The notes under the pieces are model-generated. The model was not told the origin of the DNA. It was given only the letters and a program-made list of their open reading frames with translations, and ran no database searches. Shown piece by piece: positions 51,581-60,700 of a stretch of DNA of 64,000 nucleotides. The position numbers and the translations under genes are program-made. Positions within the stretch are counted from its first letter, which is position 1, and each line of letters opens with the position of its first letter. This stretch comes from Lachnospiraceae bacterium (GTDB lineage Bacteria > Bacillota > Clostridia > Lachnospirales > Lachnospiraceae). The stretch covers positions 1 to 64,000 of the forward strand of contig JAAWOG010000001.1 of assembly GCA_022799355.1 (NCBI GenBank). Direction: 5' to 3'.

Positions 51581-52309
51581 CTAACCTATCTGATCGATAT
51601 AGAATTTATAATGATCTGTTCGATAGTAGCACCTGAATGTTTCAATCGGCGCCTCTTTCCCATAGACATTTCCATAGGTAATACAATTAAACAGGATCAC
51701 CGGCATACTCGTACTGATTCCCAGATAGGAAGCCACCGTCTGTTCCGGAAGAACCGCTTCCACAGTTCTTCTTGCCTTGGTAATCTGAACATTATAGTCT
51801 GTTCTGATAATGTCGTACAAAGACTGTTCTTCCAAATCATACTGCTCCAACCCCGGAAAGATTTTCTCCGGCAAATAGGTTATCGTATAATTCAGAGGTT
51901 CCTTATCTGCATAAGTGACACGTCCAAACATATGTACCATATCTCCCGGAGAAATGTTCAGATGTTTTGCGCGCTTTGCATCCGCCGGATATTTGCCCGC
52001 CGCCATAGTCTTTTTGGACGGCACACGGCCCAACCGTTTTACATCCTCCGTACAACTGTTCAGACAAAACAGATTCTGGCTATGTGAATCGCCTTTCACG
52101 TAGGTCCCTTTTCCCTGAATCCGATACAGGTAACCCTCGTTCACCAACTCATCAATCGCCTTCCTGACAGTGATCCGGCTGAACTGATACTGTTCCATCA
52201 GTCCCCTTTCGCTTTCGATCATGGTCCCTTCCTGATACTCTCCCGACTCTATCTTATTCAGAATACCTTTCTTCAAAAGATAGTACTTTGGTAATCTTTC
52301 TTCCATCAT
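51581..52309 (-). CDS. GntR-family regulator with UTRA domain (HutC type)
   Basis: 242 residues (the second ATG at 52306 is better spaced from GGAGG). The N-terminal winged helix has SERGLMEQYQFSRITVRKAIDELVNEGYL; the UTRA effector domain runs from about 85 to the end (VHMFGRVTYADKEPLNYTITYLPEKIFPGLEQ). It is the first gene of the operon and probably represses it, releasing it when the substrate or a phosphorylated product binds. Confidence 0.92.
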   Translation of the reverse strand: MMEERLPKYYLLKKGILNKIESGEYQEGTMIESERGLMEQYQFSRITVRKAIDELVNEGYLYRIQGKGTYVKGDSHSQNLFCLNSCTEDVKRLGRVPSKKTMAAGKYPADAKRAKHLNISPGDMVHMFGRVTYADKEPLNYTITYLPEKIFPGLEQYDLEEQSLYDIIRTDYNVQITKARRTVEAVLPEQTVASYLGISTSMPVILFNCITYGNVYGKEAPIETFRCYYRTDHYKFYIDQIG

Positions 52310-52338
52310 AAGTCCTCCTGTAGACAGATGAGGATAAT

Positions 52339-52380
52339 ACCAGTGGTTCGCTCGTCATGTCGTCATGACCAGTTGGTTCG
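52339..52380. promoter_or_regulatory. Operator repeats before gntR
   Basis: ACCAGTGGTTCG (52339-52350) and ACCAGTTGGTTCG (52368-52380) are direct repeats with GTCATG/CATGAC inverted words between them. They lie directly downstream of the gntR -10, which fits self-repression. Confidence 0.6.
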
Positions 52381-52388
52381 ATACCATT

Positions 52389-52417
52389 ATATTACCCCAT
52401 CATTTCTAATAAGTCAA
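52389..52417 (-). promoter_or_regulatory. Promoter of the gntR-led operon
   Basis: Minus strand: TTGACT (52412-52417), 17-bp spacer, TAATAT (52389-52394). It is followed at once by the repeated operator words. Confidence 0.65.
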
Positions 52418-52781
52418 CATATTTTTGTATAAATTTACTTCTTTCCTGGCCGATACATTCCATCCGTTATGCAATCGGTCAAAAAAATAATTGCCAACTA
52501 TTATTATAGCTGACAATTATACATAAGTAAATTTATATTTCCATATGCCAATCTGTCGTAATCTTTTTATTACAGGATAATTTATACTACTATTCTTAAT
52601 CTTTGCCGTAATATATCATTATCTTTTCTTTTTTGATTTAAACAGTATATTGCATTTCTTGTATCCTTGTGCCGCAATAACTCATATTCACAGCCATTCA
52701 AATAAATCCGGAATTTCTTCCGGTATTTGTTTATACTATTTTACACCACAAACTGTTTCTCATGTGAAAAACAACCTGCCC
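52418..52781. other. AT-rich intergenic stretch without a gene
   Basis: No coding frame with a ribosome site was found. It contains an imperfect 12-bp inverted repeat near 52490-52517 (ATTGCCAACTAT/ATAGCTGACAAT) and a perfect small hairpin CCGGAA/TTCCGG at 52708-52723. The hairpin is followed on the minus strand by ATTTATTT and may be the old terminator of the decayed gene tail at 52782. Confidence 0.5.
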
Positions 52782-52865
52782 TTATATCCGTAATGCCTCA
52801 AACGCCTGCTGCAGATTCAGTTTTCCGTACCCCTCGTGTGTCAAGTTATTGTTACAAAAATTTTT
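52782..52865 (-). pseudogene. Remnant 3' tail of a subtilisin-like (S8) protease gene, copy A
   Basis: Minus-strand frame ending LTHEGYGKLNLQQAFEALRI and stop, closed upstream by a TAA. The related tail at 56066-56149 differs mostly at synonymous positions, which shows a coding past. A C-terminal GYGxLNxxxAFE block is typical of S8 proteases in clostridia; that family call is an inference from this short piece. Confidence 0.5.
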
Positions 52866-53040
52866 TTAATTTTTCCCGTAAATATCACGAAAACACACAT
52901 TGAGCTATACCCCGTGTGTTAGGTTATTGTCAAGTTGAAGCATCTGAAATTTATGTCTTTTATGACGGAAAAAGCAGCAAACCGAATAACTGATTTACTG
53001 CTTTAAGCCTCTCCGCTTCTCTTATAATATTATATTTCAA
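52782..53040. repeat. Module-boundary repeat, copy A
   Basis: About 260 bases that match 56066-56335 at roughly five of six positions: gene tail, an A/T-run spacer, the inverted word AACACAC/GTGTGTT around CTATACC (52892-52920), TTAGGTTATTGTCAAGTTGA, and a terminator-type stem AAAGCAG/CTGCTTT. The minus-strand T tract of that stem ends the gene at 53030. Confidence 0.85.
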
Positions 53041-53218
53041 ATCGTTTCATTTCTTCCTCAGTCAACAACCGCCCAAGCTGTTTTGACAACATGATAGCTT
53101 CCCTTAACCGATATACTTTTCTATCAGAAGGCTCTGTTAATCTGCCATCTGGCATTGCTTCGCCAAATCTGTCAAAATTATCAACAACTGCTCTATTCCT
53201 TCTTTCTGCTACTATCAC
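53030..53218 (-). CDS. Small protein, 62 residues, partner of the GNAT-like gene
   Basis: Starts 3 bases after the stop of the upstream GNAT-like gene. Charged and helical, RRNRAVVDNFDRFGEAMPDG then RKVYRLREAIMLSKQLGR and a tail LTEEEMKRFEI. No transmembrane segment. I do not recognise a named family. The tight pairing suggests a toxin-antitoxin or accessory pair. A terminator follows in the boundary repeat. Confidence 0.65.
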   Translation of the reverse strand: MIVAERRNRAVVDNFDRFGEAMPDGRLTEPSDRKVYRLREAIMLSKQLGRLLTEEEMKRFEI

Positions 53219-53221
53219 TTC

Positions 53222-53743
53222 TCAGCCCTCCTTAAAATACTTGTTTATCAGCGCGACTGCCCCATACGAATCTATATACAATGTATGCCAATCAATACTT
53301 ATTGCATGCAATTCTTTTTTATAATGTTCTACTAAATCCGTTTTAGCAGTAAACTGTACGTATCCCTCATTTCCTGCATCCCAACTAAGTTTACAGGCAA
53401 TAGCAAACAGATGTGCACCAACTCCTTTATATTTTCCTTCTCTCCCCACATTAAACGGGGCTGCCTCCACAATGTCTACATGAGTATAATATTGATCGCG
53501 CACATGTTTTAATGCTATCCGTCCCTGTACTACATCATCATTTTCCAATAGCAGCTCATATACTTCATATCCATTCTTATGCGGAATACTCCAATCAAAT
53601 TTCCAGCCCTGTTCTTTTAACTTTGCAGCATTCTGTTTTGTGATTGTCTTGGCAACAAGCCTATATTCTGTATCGCACTCTTCCCCTGTTTCGGAACAAA
53701 TAAGACAATTTGTTAAAGAATCAATTATAATATCTATTTCCAT
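53222..53743 (-). CDS. GNAT-fold acetyltransferase-like protein
   Basis: 173 residues. The middle has GRIALKHVRDQYYTHVDIVEAAPFN, then the possible acetyl-CoA loop VGREGKYKGVGAHLFAIACKLSWDAG, ending in FTAKTDLVEHYKKELHA, which follows GNAT motifs A and B in order. The substrate is not known. It is encoded directly before a 62-residue protein and after the Septu-like pair, so it could be a toxin or a defence accessory. Confidence 0.65.
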   Translation of the reverse strand: MEIDIIIDSLTNCLICSETGEECDTEYRLVAKTITKQNAAKLKEQGWKFDWSIPHKNGYEVYELLLENDDVVQGRIALKHVRDQYYTHVDIVEAAPFNVGREGKYKGVGAHLFAIACKLSWDAGNEGYVQFTAKTDLVEHYKKELHAISIDWHTLYIDSYGAVALINKYFKEG

Positions 53744-53797
53744 ATGTTCCCCTCTTTCATTATAACATATTTTCCACTTTTACAGGAAATATTATTT

Positions 53798-54454
53798 CTA
53801 TTTGTCATTCAATAATTCCCTAAAATGTTGAGACAACTCTTTATCCTGTATCACCATACTTCTTTTAAATCCCGCAAAATTACTTTCTCTGCTCAACATC
53901 TCTTTAATCTTTTTCCAATATACCACCTTCAATTTGACATCACTTTCATTAAGATAGCTTTCTGTATATTCTATAAATTTTTTCAGTTCATTTGAAATCT
54001 TATTTTTCAAATTATCTGATTCAACTTTAGAAAGCGGAGTTCCAGCGCCGTTATACACTTTATCCAACAATTCTTTCGTCTTTTCATTTTCTGTACTGTT
54101 TACCCTATCAACAACCTCAACATAATAAGTTGGATATGTATTAAAACACATCATTATGTAAATTTCCGGATCTTCTTTCGTACAATCTATGATATGGTCA
54201 TATGAGCTTCCCTTTATCTTATTACAATGAAAACATGCATAAAACAAATTCTCCCACTTATATTTCAAATGCTCATAGTTTTTAACTGATCGCAAATGCT
54301 CTACGTTTATTGAAGTTGGATATTTTTCCTCACAGATATAACACTTATTATAGAAATCCTGTTGCATTACCGTTAAAATTTCTTTACTTCTATAGTCTTC
54401 TTCTCTCCGAATAATTATATTCGGCGGAAGTTTTGATTTACTTATTTTGATCAT
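53798..54454 (-). CDS. HNH endonuclease, PtuB-like (TIGR02646 type)
   Basis: 218 residues. HNH/zinc motif: CYICEEKYPTSINVEHLRSV, then KWENLFYACFHCNKIKG, with two Cys-x-x-Cys pairs and the catalytic His in VEHL. The tail is Lys-rich and helical. It overlaps the upstream ATPase gene by 17 bases, the ptuA-ptuB order of Septu phage-defence systems and of retron effector pairs. No reverse transcriptase is near, which favours Septu. Confidence 0.82.
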   Translation of the reverse strand: MIKISKSKLPPNIIIRREEDYRSKEILTVMQQDFYNKCYICEEKYPTSINVEHLRSVKNYEHLKYKWENLFYACFHCNKIKGSSYDHIIDCTKEDPEIYIMMCFNTYPTYYVEVVDRVNSTENEKTKELLDKVYNGAGTPLSKVESDNLKNKISNELKKFIEYTESYLNESDVKLKVVYWKKIKEMLSRESNFAGFKRSMVIQDKELSQHFRELLNDK

Positions 54455-55592
54455 ATTTTCTTTGTCTTTCTGTTTTCTGAAAATCCAATATAATATCCTG
54501 CGCCATAAAAATTGGAATAGATTGAAAATATTGAATTAAATCAACTAATTCGCTATCTTCTGAACCATTACGCAGATCACCTTTTTCTACCAACATAAGA
54601 TATTTTTCATACTTCTTATTCATTATATCTGAGAATGCTGTTGTATGAAACAAAGAATTTACTAAACATTCATACGAATATTCCGTTAAATCCTCGACTC
54701 GGATATTTCTTTCCAAATCATAAACTACTGCCGATTTTATCGAAGATACTACAAACGGCGAATGAGTTGCCACAATAAATTGGATATTAGGAAAGACTTT
54801 TGTCAAAAATGGAAGAATCCTTTTTTGCCACGCAATATGCAAATGCTGTTCTATTTCATCTATCAACACAATTCCCGGCAAGTCATATCTTAAATGTGCC
54901 TGATGCTCCATTCTGATTACAATCTCAGAAAAAATATTAAAAAGAGCCGCATAGCCGCTTGCCATTTCATCAAGCCCAAATTCCTCTCTATCTGGCAGCT
55001 TAATCTTAAAACACATATCCTTCAATGAAAATTTTAATAACAGCTGATTATTCTCAAATAATTCTCTCAATGCATTCTGTAGCCAGTCAAACCAACTCTC
55101 TGTATCCCGAATACCCTCTATTTCTCCATTTTCTTTTGCAAACAATTTTTCTACATACATATATACAAGGAGCTGCTCAAATGATACATTCATATTCTCA
55201 AAAATACTTTTTACTTTAGTTATATCAACCAGTTCAACTGTCTTTGTTTTATTCATTACAAGCCTTCTGTCTGCCGAGAAATTCACCAAAATAATTTGGC
55301 CTTCCTGATATAATTTATACATGTTCTTTCCATCAGTATCATCTGGCAGATTACTTTTCATTTCTATTCCCTTTAATGATGAGTTAAATACCAATTCATA
55401 CCAGTCGTTTCCCGCAAAGCTCTTTCCCAGAAAAATTGAACTGCCAATTGTTTTAAGAACACTTGTCTTTCCACAACCATTCGTTCCTGTAAGCAATAAA
55501 TGCTTCTTCTCATTTGGGGACAATTCGATTTTAATATTCTTTAAATGTCTAATCTGCTTTATAGTAATTTCAGTTAAATATACCTGTTCCAT
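54438..55592 (-). CDS. AAA/SMC-type ATPase, PtuA-like
   Basis: 384 residues. Walker A TGTNGCGKTSV (about 35-45), signature region FGLDEMASGYAALF, Walker B GIVLIDEIEQHLH and the switch VATHSPFVVSS. It is an OLD/RecF-like ATPase without a Toprim nuclease domain, so cutting is left to the HNH partner. The coiled part is short, as in PtuA. The pair is expected to limit phages by DNA cleavage. Confidence 0.82.
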   Translation of the reverse strand: MEQVYLTEITIKQIRHLKNIKIELSPNEKKHLLLTGTNGCGKTSVLKTIGSSIFLGKSFAGNDWYELVFNSSLKGIEMKSNLPDDTDGKNMYKLYQEGQIILVNFSADRRLVMNKTKTVELVDITKVKSIFENMNVSFEQLLVYMYVEKLFAKENGEIEGIRDTESWFDWLQNALRELFENNQLLLKFSLKDMCFKIKLPDREEFGLDEMASGYAALFNIFSEIVIRMEHQAHLRYDLPGIVLIDEIEQHLHIAWQKRILPFLTKVFPNIQFIVATHSPFVVSSIKSAVVYDLERNIRVEDLTEYSYECLVNSLFHTTAFSDIMNKKYEKYLMLVEKGDLRNGSEDSELVDLIQYFQSIPIFMAQDIILDFQKTERQRKYDQNK

Positions 55593-55625
55593 TTTATCCC
55601 CCCATGATAAAACCCTAATAATTTT

Positions 55626-55904
55626 CTACAATCCTTCGCTGCTTGCAAGCTTTTCCACCTCTTTGATTTCAAGTCCCGAATATTTTGCCACTTTTTCAAA
55701 CGACAATTCTCCGTCCTGAATCATTCGCAGTGCTATCTCCTTCTTGCCTTCATTGATTCCCTCATTCAAAATTCTTTTTGCCTCAATCTCAATCATTGGT
55801 CCTCTCATCATCCCACCTACACCTTTTTGTATGTTCTCATACTTCCGTGCAATCTCTTTGAGCACATCGCTGAAAAGTCCCCGTTTCTGTTCATTACTAT
55901 TGCA
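55626..55904 (-). pseudogene. C-terminal fragment of an Rpn-family nuclease gene
   Basis: The frame reads RGLFSDVLKEIARKYEN and then IEAKRILNEGINEGKKEIAL...LSFEKVAKYSGLEIKEVEKL, the usual tail of Rpn/PD-(D/E)XK transposase-like proteins. The catalytic N-terminal 200 residues are missing, an in-frame stop lies just before 55904, and no ribosome site is seen. It is a remnant that marks earlier rearrangement. Confidence 0.8.
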
Positions 55905-55955
55905 TCACTTCTGACTTATTTTAGATTAGTCCGTAAAAATGCCCTTTATAAAATA

Positions 55956-55989
55956 AAAGTCAGGATTTCTGTTGATTTGTCCTGACTTT
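55956..55989 (-). terminator. Terminator-like hairpin after protease tail copy B
   Basis: Perfect 10-bp stem AAAGTCAGGA/TCCTGACTTT. On the minus strand TTTTATTTTAT follows. It lies downstream of the remnant tail at 56066. The right half with its flank recurs at 63969-64000. Confidence 0.65.
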
Positions 55990-56065
55990 AGATTAACATA
56001 TTTTCATTATATTCACAAATAAAATTTTTATTTTTTATACTTTATACTTTTTCTCACTTCTATCC

Positions 56066-56149
56066 CTACACCCTCAACGCCTCAAACGTCTGCTGCAAAT
56101 TTAATTTACCAAAACCCTCTTGTGTCACGTTATTGTCACAAAAATTTTT
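56066..56149 (-). pseudogene. Remnant 3' tail of a subtilisin-like (S8) protease gene, copy B
   Basis: Minus-strand frame VTQEGFGKLNLQQTFEALRV and stop. It is related to copy A (52782-52865) with mainly third-position differences. No upstream part of the gene is left. Confidence 0.5.
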
Positions 56150-56335
56150 TTAATTTTTCCCGTAAATATCACGAAAACACACTTCGAACTATACTCCGTG
56201 TGTTAGATTATTGTCAAATTGAGACATCTGAAATTTATGTCTTTTATAATGAAAAAAGCAGCAAACCGAATAGTTGATTTACCGCTTTAAGCCTCTTCGC
56301 TTCTCTCGTAGTCTATATTTCACAAACTCATTTTA
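56066..56335. repeat. Module-boundary repeat, copy B
   Basis: Related along its length to copy A at 52782-53040. Core: AACACAC (56176) around CTATACTCC to GTGTGTT (56198), then AGATTATTGTCAAATTGAGA. It separates the Septu-like module from the Wadjet module. Confidence 0.85.
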
Positions 56336-56393
56336 ATAATTCCTCAAACTCATCCAAACTGTAAACTTTCGCTTTAGCCTCCTTAAAATCTTT
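56328..56393 (-). pseudogene. Remnant C-terminal tail of a small gene
   Basis: Twenty-one codons ending EAKAKVYSLDEFEELLK and stop, right where the intact 62-residue gene ends in copy A. A TAA lies just upstream. It looks like the last part of a small antitoxin-type gene. Between 56397 and 56492 nothing else is seen. Confidence 0.45.
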
Positions 56394-56492
56394 TTAATTA
56401 CATGTTACCGTACATTCCGCACTTACCATTCCGGCGCATTCATCCATCCTGTAGACAAAAGTGTAAAAAGCCTATATCTATTATAAAATTGT

Positions 56493-57704
56493 TTAAACGA
56501 TACACTCCTGCTCCAGCTTTATCCCGGCTGACAGCATATACGCAAGAACATCCGCATACGGAACAAACGGATTTTCTTTCAGCATCTTCTCTATTCTGAC
56601 ACGATCATTCTCTGTCAGCGCTTTGCCGTACTTTTCGTACTCCTTCAGCGTATCCAGATCCATTCTGTACAATTGAAACGGAATCCCCGTCTTCCGGCAC
56701 AGATCCTCGTAAATCAAAAATCCTCCCACATCAATGTCCCCGAAATGACAGTAGACGGCGTCCGGAAATGCGGCGTATATTTTTTGCAGCAAAGCGCGTC
56801 TGACGCTGTTATGATACCCTCCCAGATAAACCATAAGACTTTCCTCTTCTTCCCATCTGAAAAAAGCCGTAAGATTTTCAATCGTGATCACCCTGCGGAT
56901 CTGTGCCTCTTTCTCAAAACAGACTTTTCCGATATCCTCCCCTGAGATTCCCAGCCCCTGATGCAATTCTCCGATCGGAAATACACGCTCTCCTATCCTT
57001 AGCGAAACATTTCCCTTGAAATATACATAGTTTGGTGTATGGTAAATCCCATACTCCGCAAGGATCTCTCCCAGTTCCCTCTCCCGGTACTCCGCTCCGA
57101 AAGTGCGCATTGCCTTTGCAATCCTGCCGCTCAAAGATTCAAATAGCTTGGAGTTATGAAAATGCTCTATGGAAAACTCCCTGATATAGCAGATTTTGCT
57201 GTTCGTTTCTATCTCCCCGATCCCCGATAGAAAAATCTCCGTCTCTGCGGGATTTGACAGATCAATATATTCCTTTACCGATTGCCCATTTCCCAGACGC
57301 TCATCCAGATACCCGATCAGCGCCTGATAAATCGGCGTTTGAAAACGATCTCGCAATCCTGCTAACAGCTTTCTGTTCTCCCTGATCTTATCCGCCTTCG
57401 AAATCCTCTCCACATAGGCGTAAGCGCCCTCCAGATTCTCTGTGCATAAGATCACTTTTGAGATGATATGTCCTTCTTTCCCCTTTTTCCACCTGATATT
57501 GATCAGGTTTTGCCGTTCCAGTTCCTGCATGGCGGCGTGGATCTCCTCATAAGCGAGAGAACTCTCGTCAAAATACGCGGGGATAGTTCTCTTGTTAAAA
57601 GGAAAGGCAATATGCACCGCTACTTTATTTTTACCGCCAAACAAAGTACTTGTCTCATAGGAGTCAAGCAGCCTGTTTACAATCTTTTTGTCATACCGCG
57701 CCAT
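56493..57704 (-). CDS. jetD: Wadjet component JetD, Toprim-type nuclease
   Basis: 403 residues from MARYDKKIVNRLLDSYE (ATG 57704, GGAGAGG upstream, overlapping jetC by 14 bases). The N-terminal part (DUF3322-like) binds DNA. The C-terminal DUF2220/Toprim fold has the conserved Glu in TIENLTAFFRWEEEE and the Asp-x-Asp in CHFGDIDVGGFLIYEDL. JetD cuts closed circular DNA brought by the SMC-like JetABC motor, giving protection against plasmids. Confidence 0.9.
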   Translation of the reverse strand: MARYDKKIVNRLLDSYETSTLFGGKNKVAVHIAFPFNKRTIPAYFDESSLAYEEIHAAMQELERQNLINIRWKKGKEGHIISKVILCTENLEGAYAYVERISKADKIRENRKLLAGLRDRFQTPIYQALIGYLDERLGNGQSVKEYIDLSNPAETEIFLSGIGEIETNSKICYIREFSIEHFHNSKLFESLSGRIAKAMRTFGAEYRERELGEILAEYGIYHTPNYVYFKGNVSLRIGERVFPIGELHQGLGISGEDIGKVCFEKEAQIRRVITIENLTAFFRWEEEESLMVYLGGYHNSVRRALLQKIYAAFPDAVYCHFGDIDVGGFLIYEDLCRKTGIPFQLYRMDLDTLKEYEKYGKALTENDRVRIEKMLKENPFVPYADVLAYMLSAGIKLEQECIV

Positions 57705-60700
57705 TATGATACCTCTCCACGAAACTGACTTTCTCATCCGTCATGACAAGCAGCGTTTCTTCCACAGAGGGACTGATATACTGGATCTTATCCGGCGGCG
57801 CGGCGATGATGATCTGTAGCGGCAGTCTTCTTAAGAATTCCAGTACCCCTCCGATCCGCTCATCGTCCATATTATTGAAAGCCTCGTCAAACATGACCAG
57901 GCCGATGGCCTCGCCACCGATATTATTGCCGTAAAGCTGCACGAAAGATGCCGCCACAGTGACATAGAAAGGCGTCTGCGTTTCGCCGCCGCTCTTTTCC
58001 TCACATACTTTGGAATAGTAGGAATAACTGCCGTCACTGTGCACTATTTTAATATCATAATCCATGTACGTCCTGTAATCGGTAAACTCGTCAAGCGCCT
58101 GCGCGCTGTTCTCATTATCTAACGCCAGCTTTTCAAACAGTTCGTCGATGACTTCCTTATGGTTCTCATGGAACAATCCGCTGAAGATGGATTCTCCCTG
58201 TATGGCGTTAAAATCATCCATAATCATCTCATAATATTGTCTGTAGCGTTTGCTGGGCAGGTAGAGGAACTCGTATTTCTCGTTGCTGAAAATAATGTCT
58301 CTGAGCGCTTTATTCAATTCTTTAAATTCATTTTGCGCCTGCTTCATATTTTCCTGAAGTTTGGCTAAAAACTGCTCTCTGAACTCTTCCTCCGCCGCCT
58401 GCCTGGCCGATTGTACCTTTTCTTCATAGTCCAGAAGTTCCGATGTGCAAAGCCTCTCATAGACGTCCGCAAAGTCCGGATATCCTTCCATACTGGGGGC
58501 GGCGCCGAAATCATGTTCCGTTTTGTAGGAAACCATGGCATTTACCATATTGGTCCGAGCATGGTCCGTAGTAGTCGCATTGGCTTTTTTTCTGCGGGCA
58601 AAGTTATCGCGGAACTGATCAAAAGATTTATCTTCTGTCTGCTTTTCATAGTCCCTGTTCCATGCGGGCAGCATATCTCCGGCCGCCGCCCCCAGCCTGA
58701 CGACAGCCTCCTGTTTTAAGGCGCGCTCGGCCTGCAGTCTTTCCATCTCCTGTTTATAATCTTCTAATTTCTGCTCATATCGGCCCTTCTCCTGATTCCA
58801 TTTTCCCAACTGTAAATCCAGTTCGCTGATCAGCGTTTCCAATGTCTGGAGCTGAATCTGTTTCTGGATCATCGTCGCGTTTTTCTCAAGCGTAGCGATG
58901 TTCTTCTTGCACTTGTCTATGCCCGCCCTGATGTTTCTGATTTTGACCAGCACATCCAATCTGTACTGGATATCAATATCCGCGTCCACGCTCAAAGCGT
59001 CCGTCAGCTGCGCAAACGCTCTCAACTGCTCCTCCAGCCCGTTAATCTCCTCCGATATCTGTTCTCTCTCCTTCACCGCCTGTTCGAGCTGCACTCTCAC
59101 CGCGTTTCGCCCGATAAAGGGCGTCTCAAAGATCGCCGGTTTGATGGCGCTTGCCACATGATTCTGATACTTCATGCACTCTTTTGTGATGGAGACGGGA
59201 TAATTTTTCAGTTCGCTATAGTGATTACACATATAGACCTTTCCCAAAATCATATTGGCAAACTGACCGGCATATCTGTTTTTGGAGGAAACCGCCGCCG
59301 CAAGTGTCCCCGCCGGCGCCTCAGCGTACTTTTCCAGCTTTCTGGTATTGACCAATCCCACGCCGTATGCCTTTTTTCCTTCGCGCAGCCTGTCGTAAAC
59401 TCCCAATGCGATGTCAAAATTCTCCGGCTCCACCAGAATATAAAAACGCTGGGTATTCAAATAACCCTCTACCGCATTCCTCCACTGTTCATCCGCAATT
59501 TCCAGTAACTCGCACAAAATTCGCGGTTCCGGTTTCCGGCCGATCCGGGCAAATTCCTCCTCGATCGCCTGTCTGACTTTTACTACCTCCTCCGGATAAG
59601 TCAGTTTTTTCTGCTTCAACTGCTCAATCCTTTTATCCAGTTCAAGCCGCTTTGTCTTTCTGTCGTTCCACTGCACCTGCAGTTTCGCACTCTCTATCTG
59701 GTTTTTGTCATACATCTGCTTCTTACGGGCAACTATTTTCTGCGTGAGGAATTTAACCTCTGAAAGATCTTCCTGTGCCTCTAAATGATTCAGTATTTTC
59801 TCATACTCCCTGAAGCAGGGATCCACATCCTTTAAGGAAAGCAGCCTTGTCGCCTGCCCGCGGGAAATCTTCACGCTGGCAAGCAGTTCTTTCCTTTCTT
59901 CCGCCTGCTCCTCCAACGTCTCCTGCAGCTTCTGCAATTCCTTTTTCTGTCCGTCCAGCGCAAGAAAATCATCATCTTTTGCAAGTTCCGCCATCAGCGC
60001 ATCTCGGATCTGCTGTCTCTCATTCTTTTCCTCCTCCGTCTTTTTGATCTTCTTCTCCTGTTGTTCCAGACGGTATCGCTCCATCCGCATCTGACTTTTT
60101 GTCTCCGAAAACCGTTCTCCCAAAATGTCAGCCTCAGCCCGCTGCAGAAAGTAATCGTACATTCTGTCTTTTGCAAGGCCGTCCAGCACCTGCGCATGAT
60201 GCCCTTCAATGATCTCCAGCTTCGCAATGCGGCGCTTCACGCTGTCCAATGTTTTTTCCAACTCCTGATAGGTCCTGACGTTCTCCCGCAGAATATCGAT
60301 ATTGACCTCTTTCTCGTCCAACACATAGGAATACACAAAGTCTTTGATATCGTCGATCGGCCTGAAAGCCAACGCTTTGGGAATCAAGGTAAAAAACTTG
60401 TCTTCAATCCGACCGAAGCGCGTCTTTATCATCTTCTTCGCCTCTATCCCCGTCTTACACCACATTTTTATTTTTCCGCTGTTGGCGCCGCGAAATTTTG
60501 TGATGGATCTGGGAATTTTCCCCTCAAAAAACATGTCCTCCGTAAACCTGGTGTGATCCATCAAATAGCGGACCGTCGTCTCCTGCCCCTCGGAAGCGGA
60601 ATCGATCACCGCTCCCACCACAAAATACTGCTTTTTACTATCCTCATAAAATTCCAGCGCAACATGTGCGCTGATAGCACCCGTCCGCTCATAAGGCCTG

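Noticed and set aside
52782-56335. CRISPR-like array or insertion-sequence ends
   Set aside because: Only two long copies and one short copy of the repeat exist, kilobases apart, with no spacers, no transposase and no terminal inverted repeats around a cargo.
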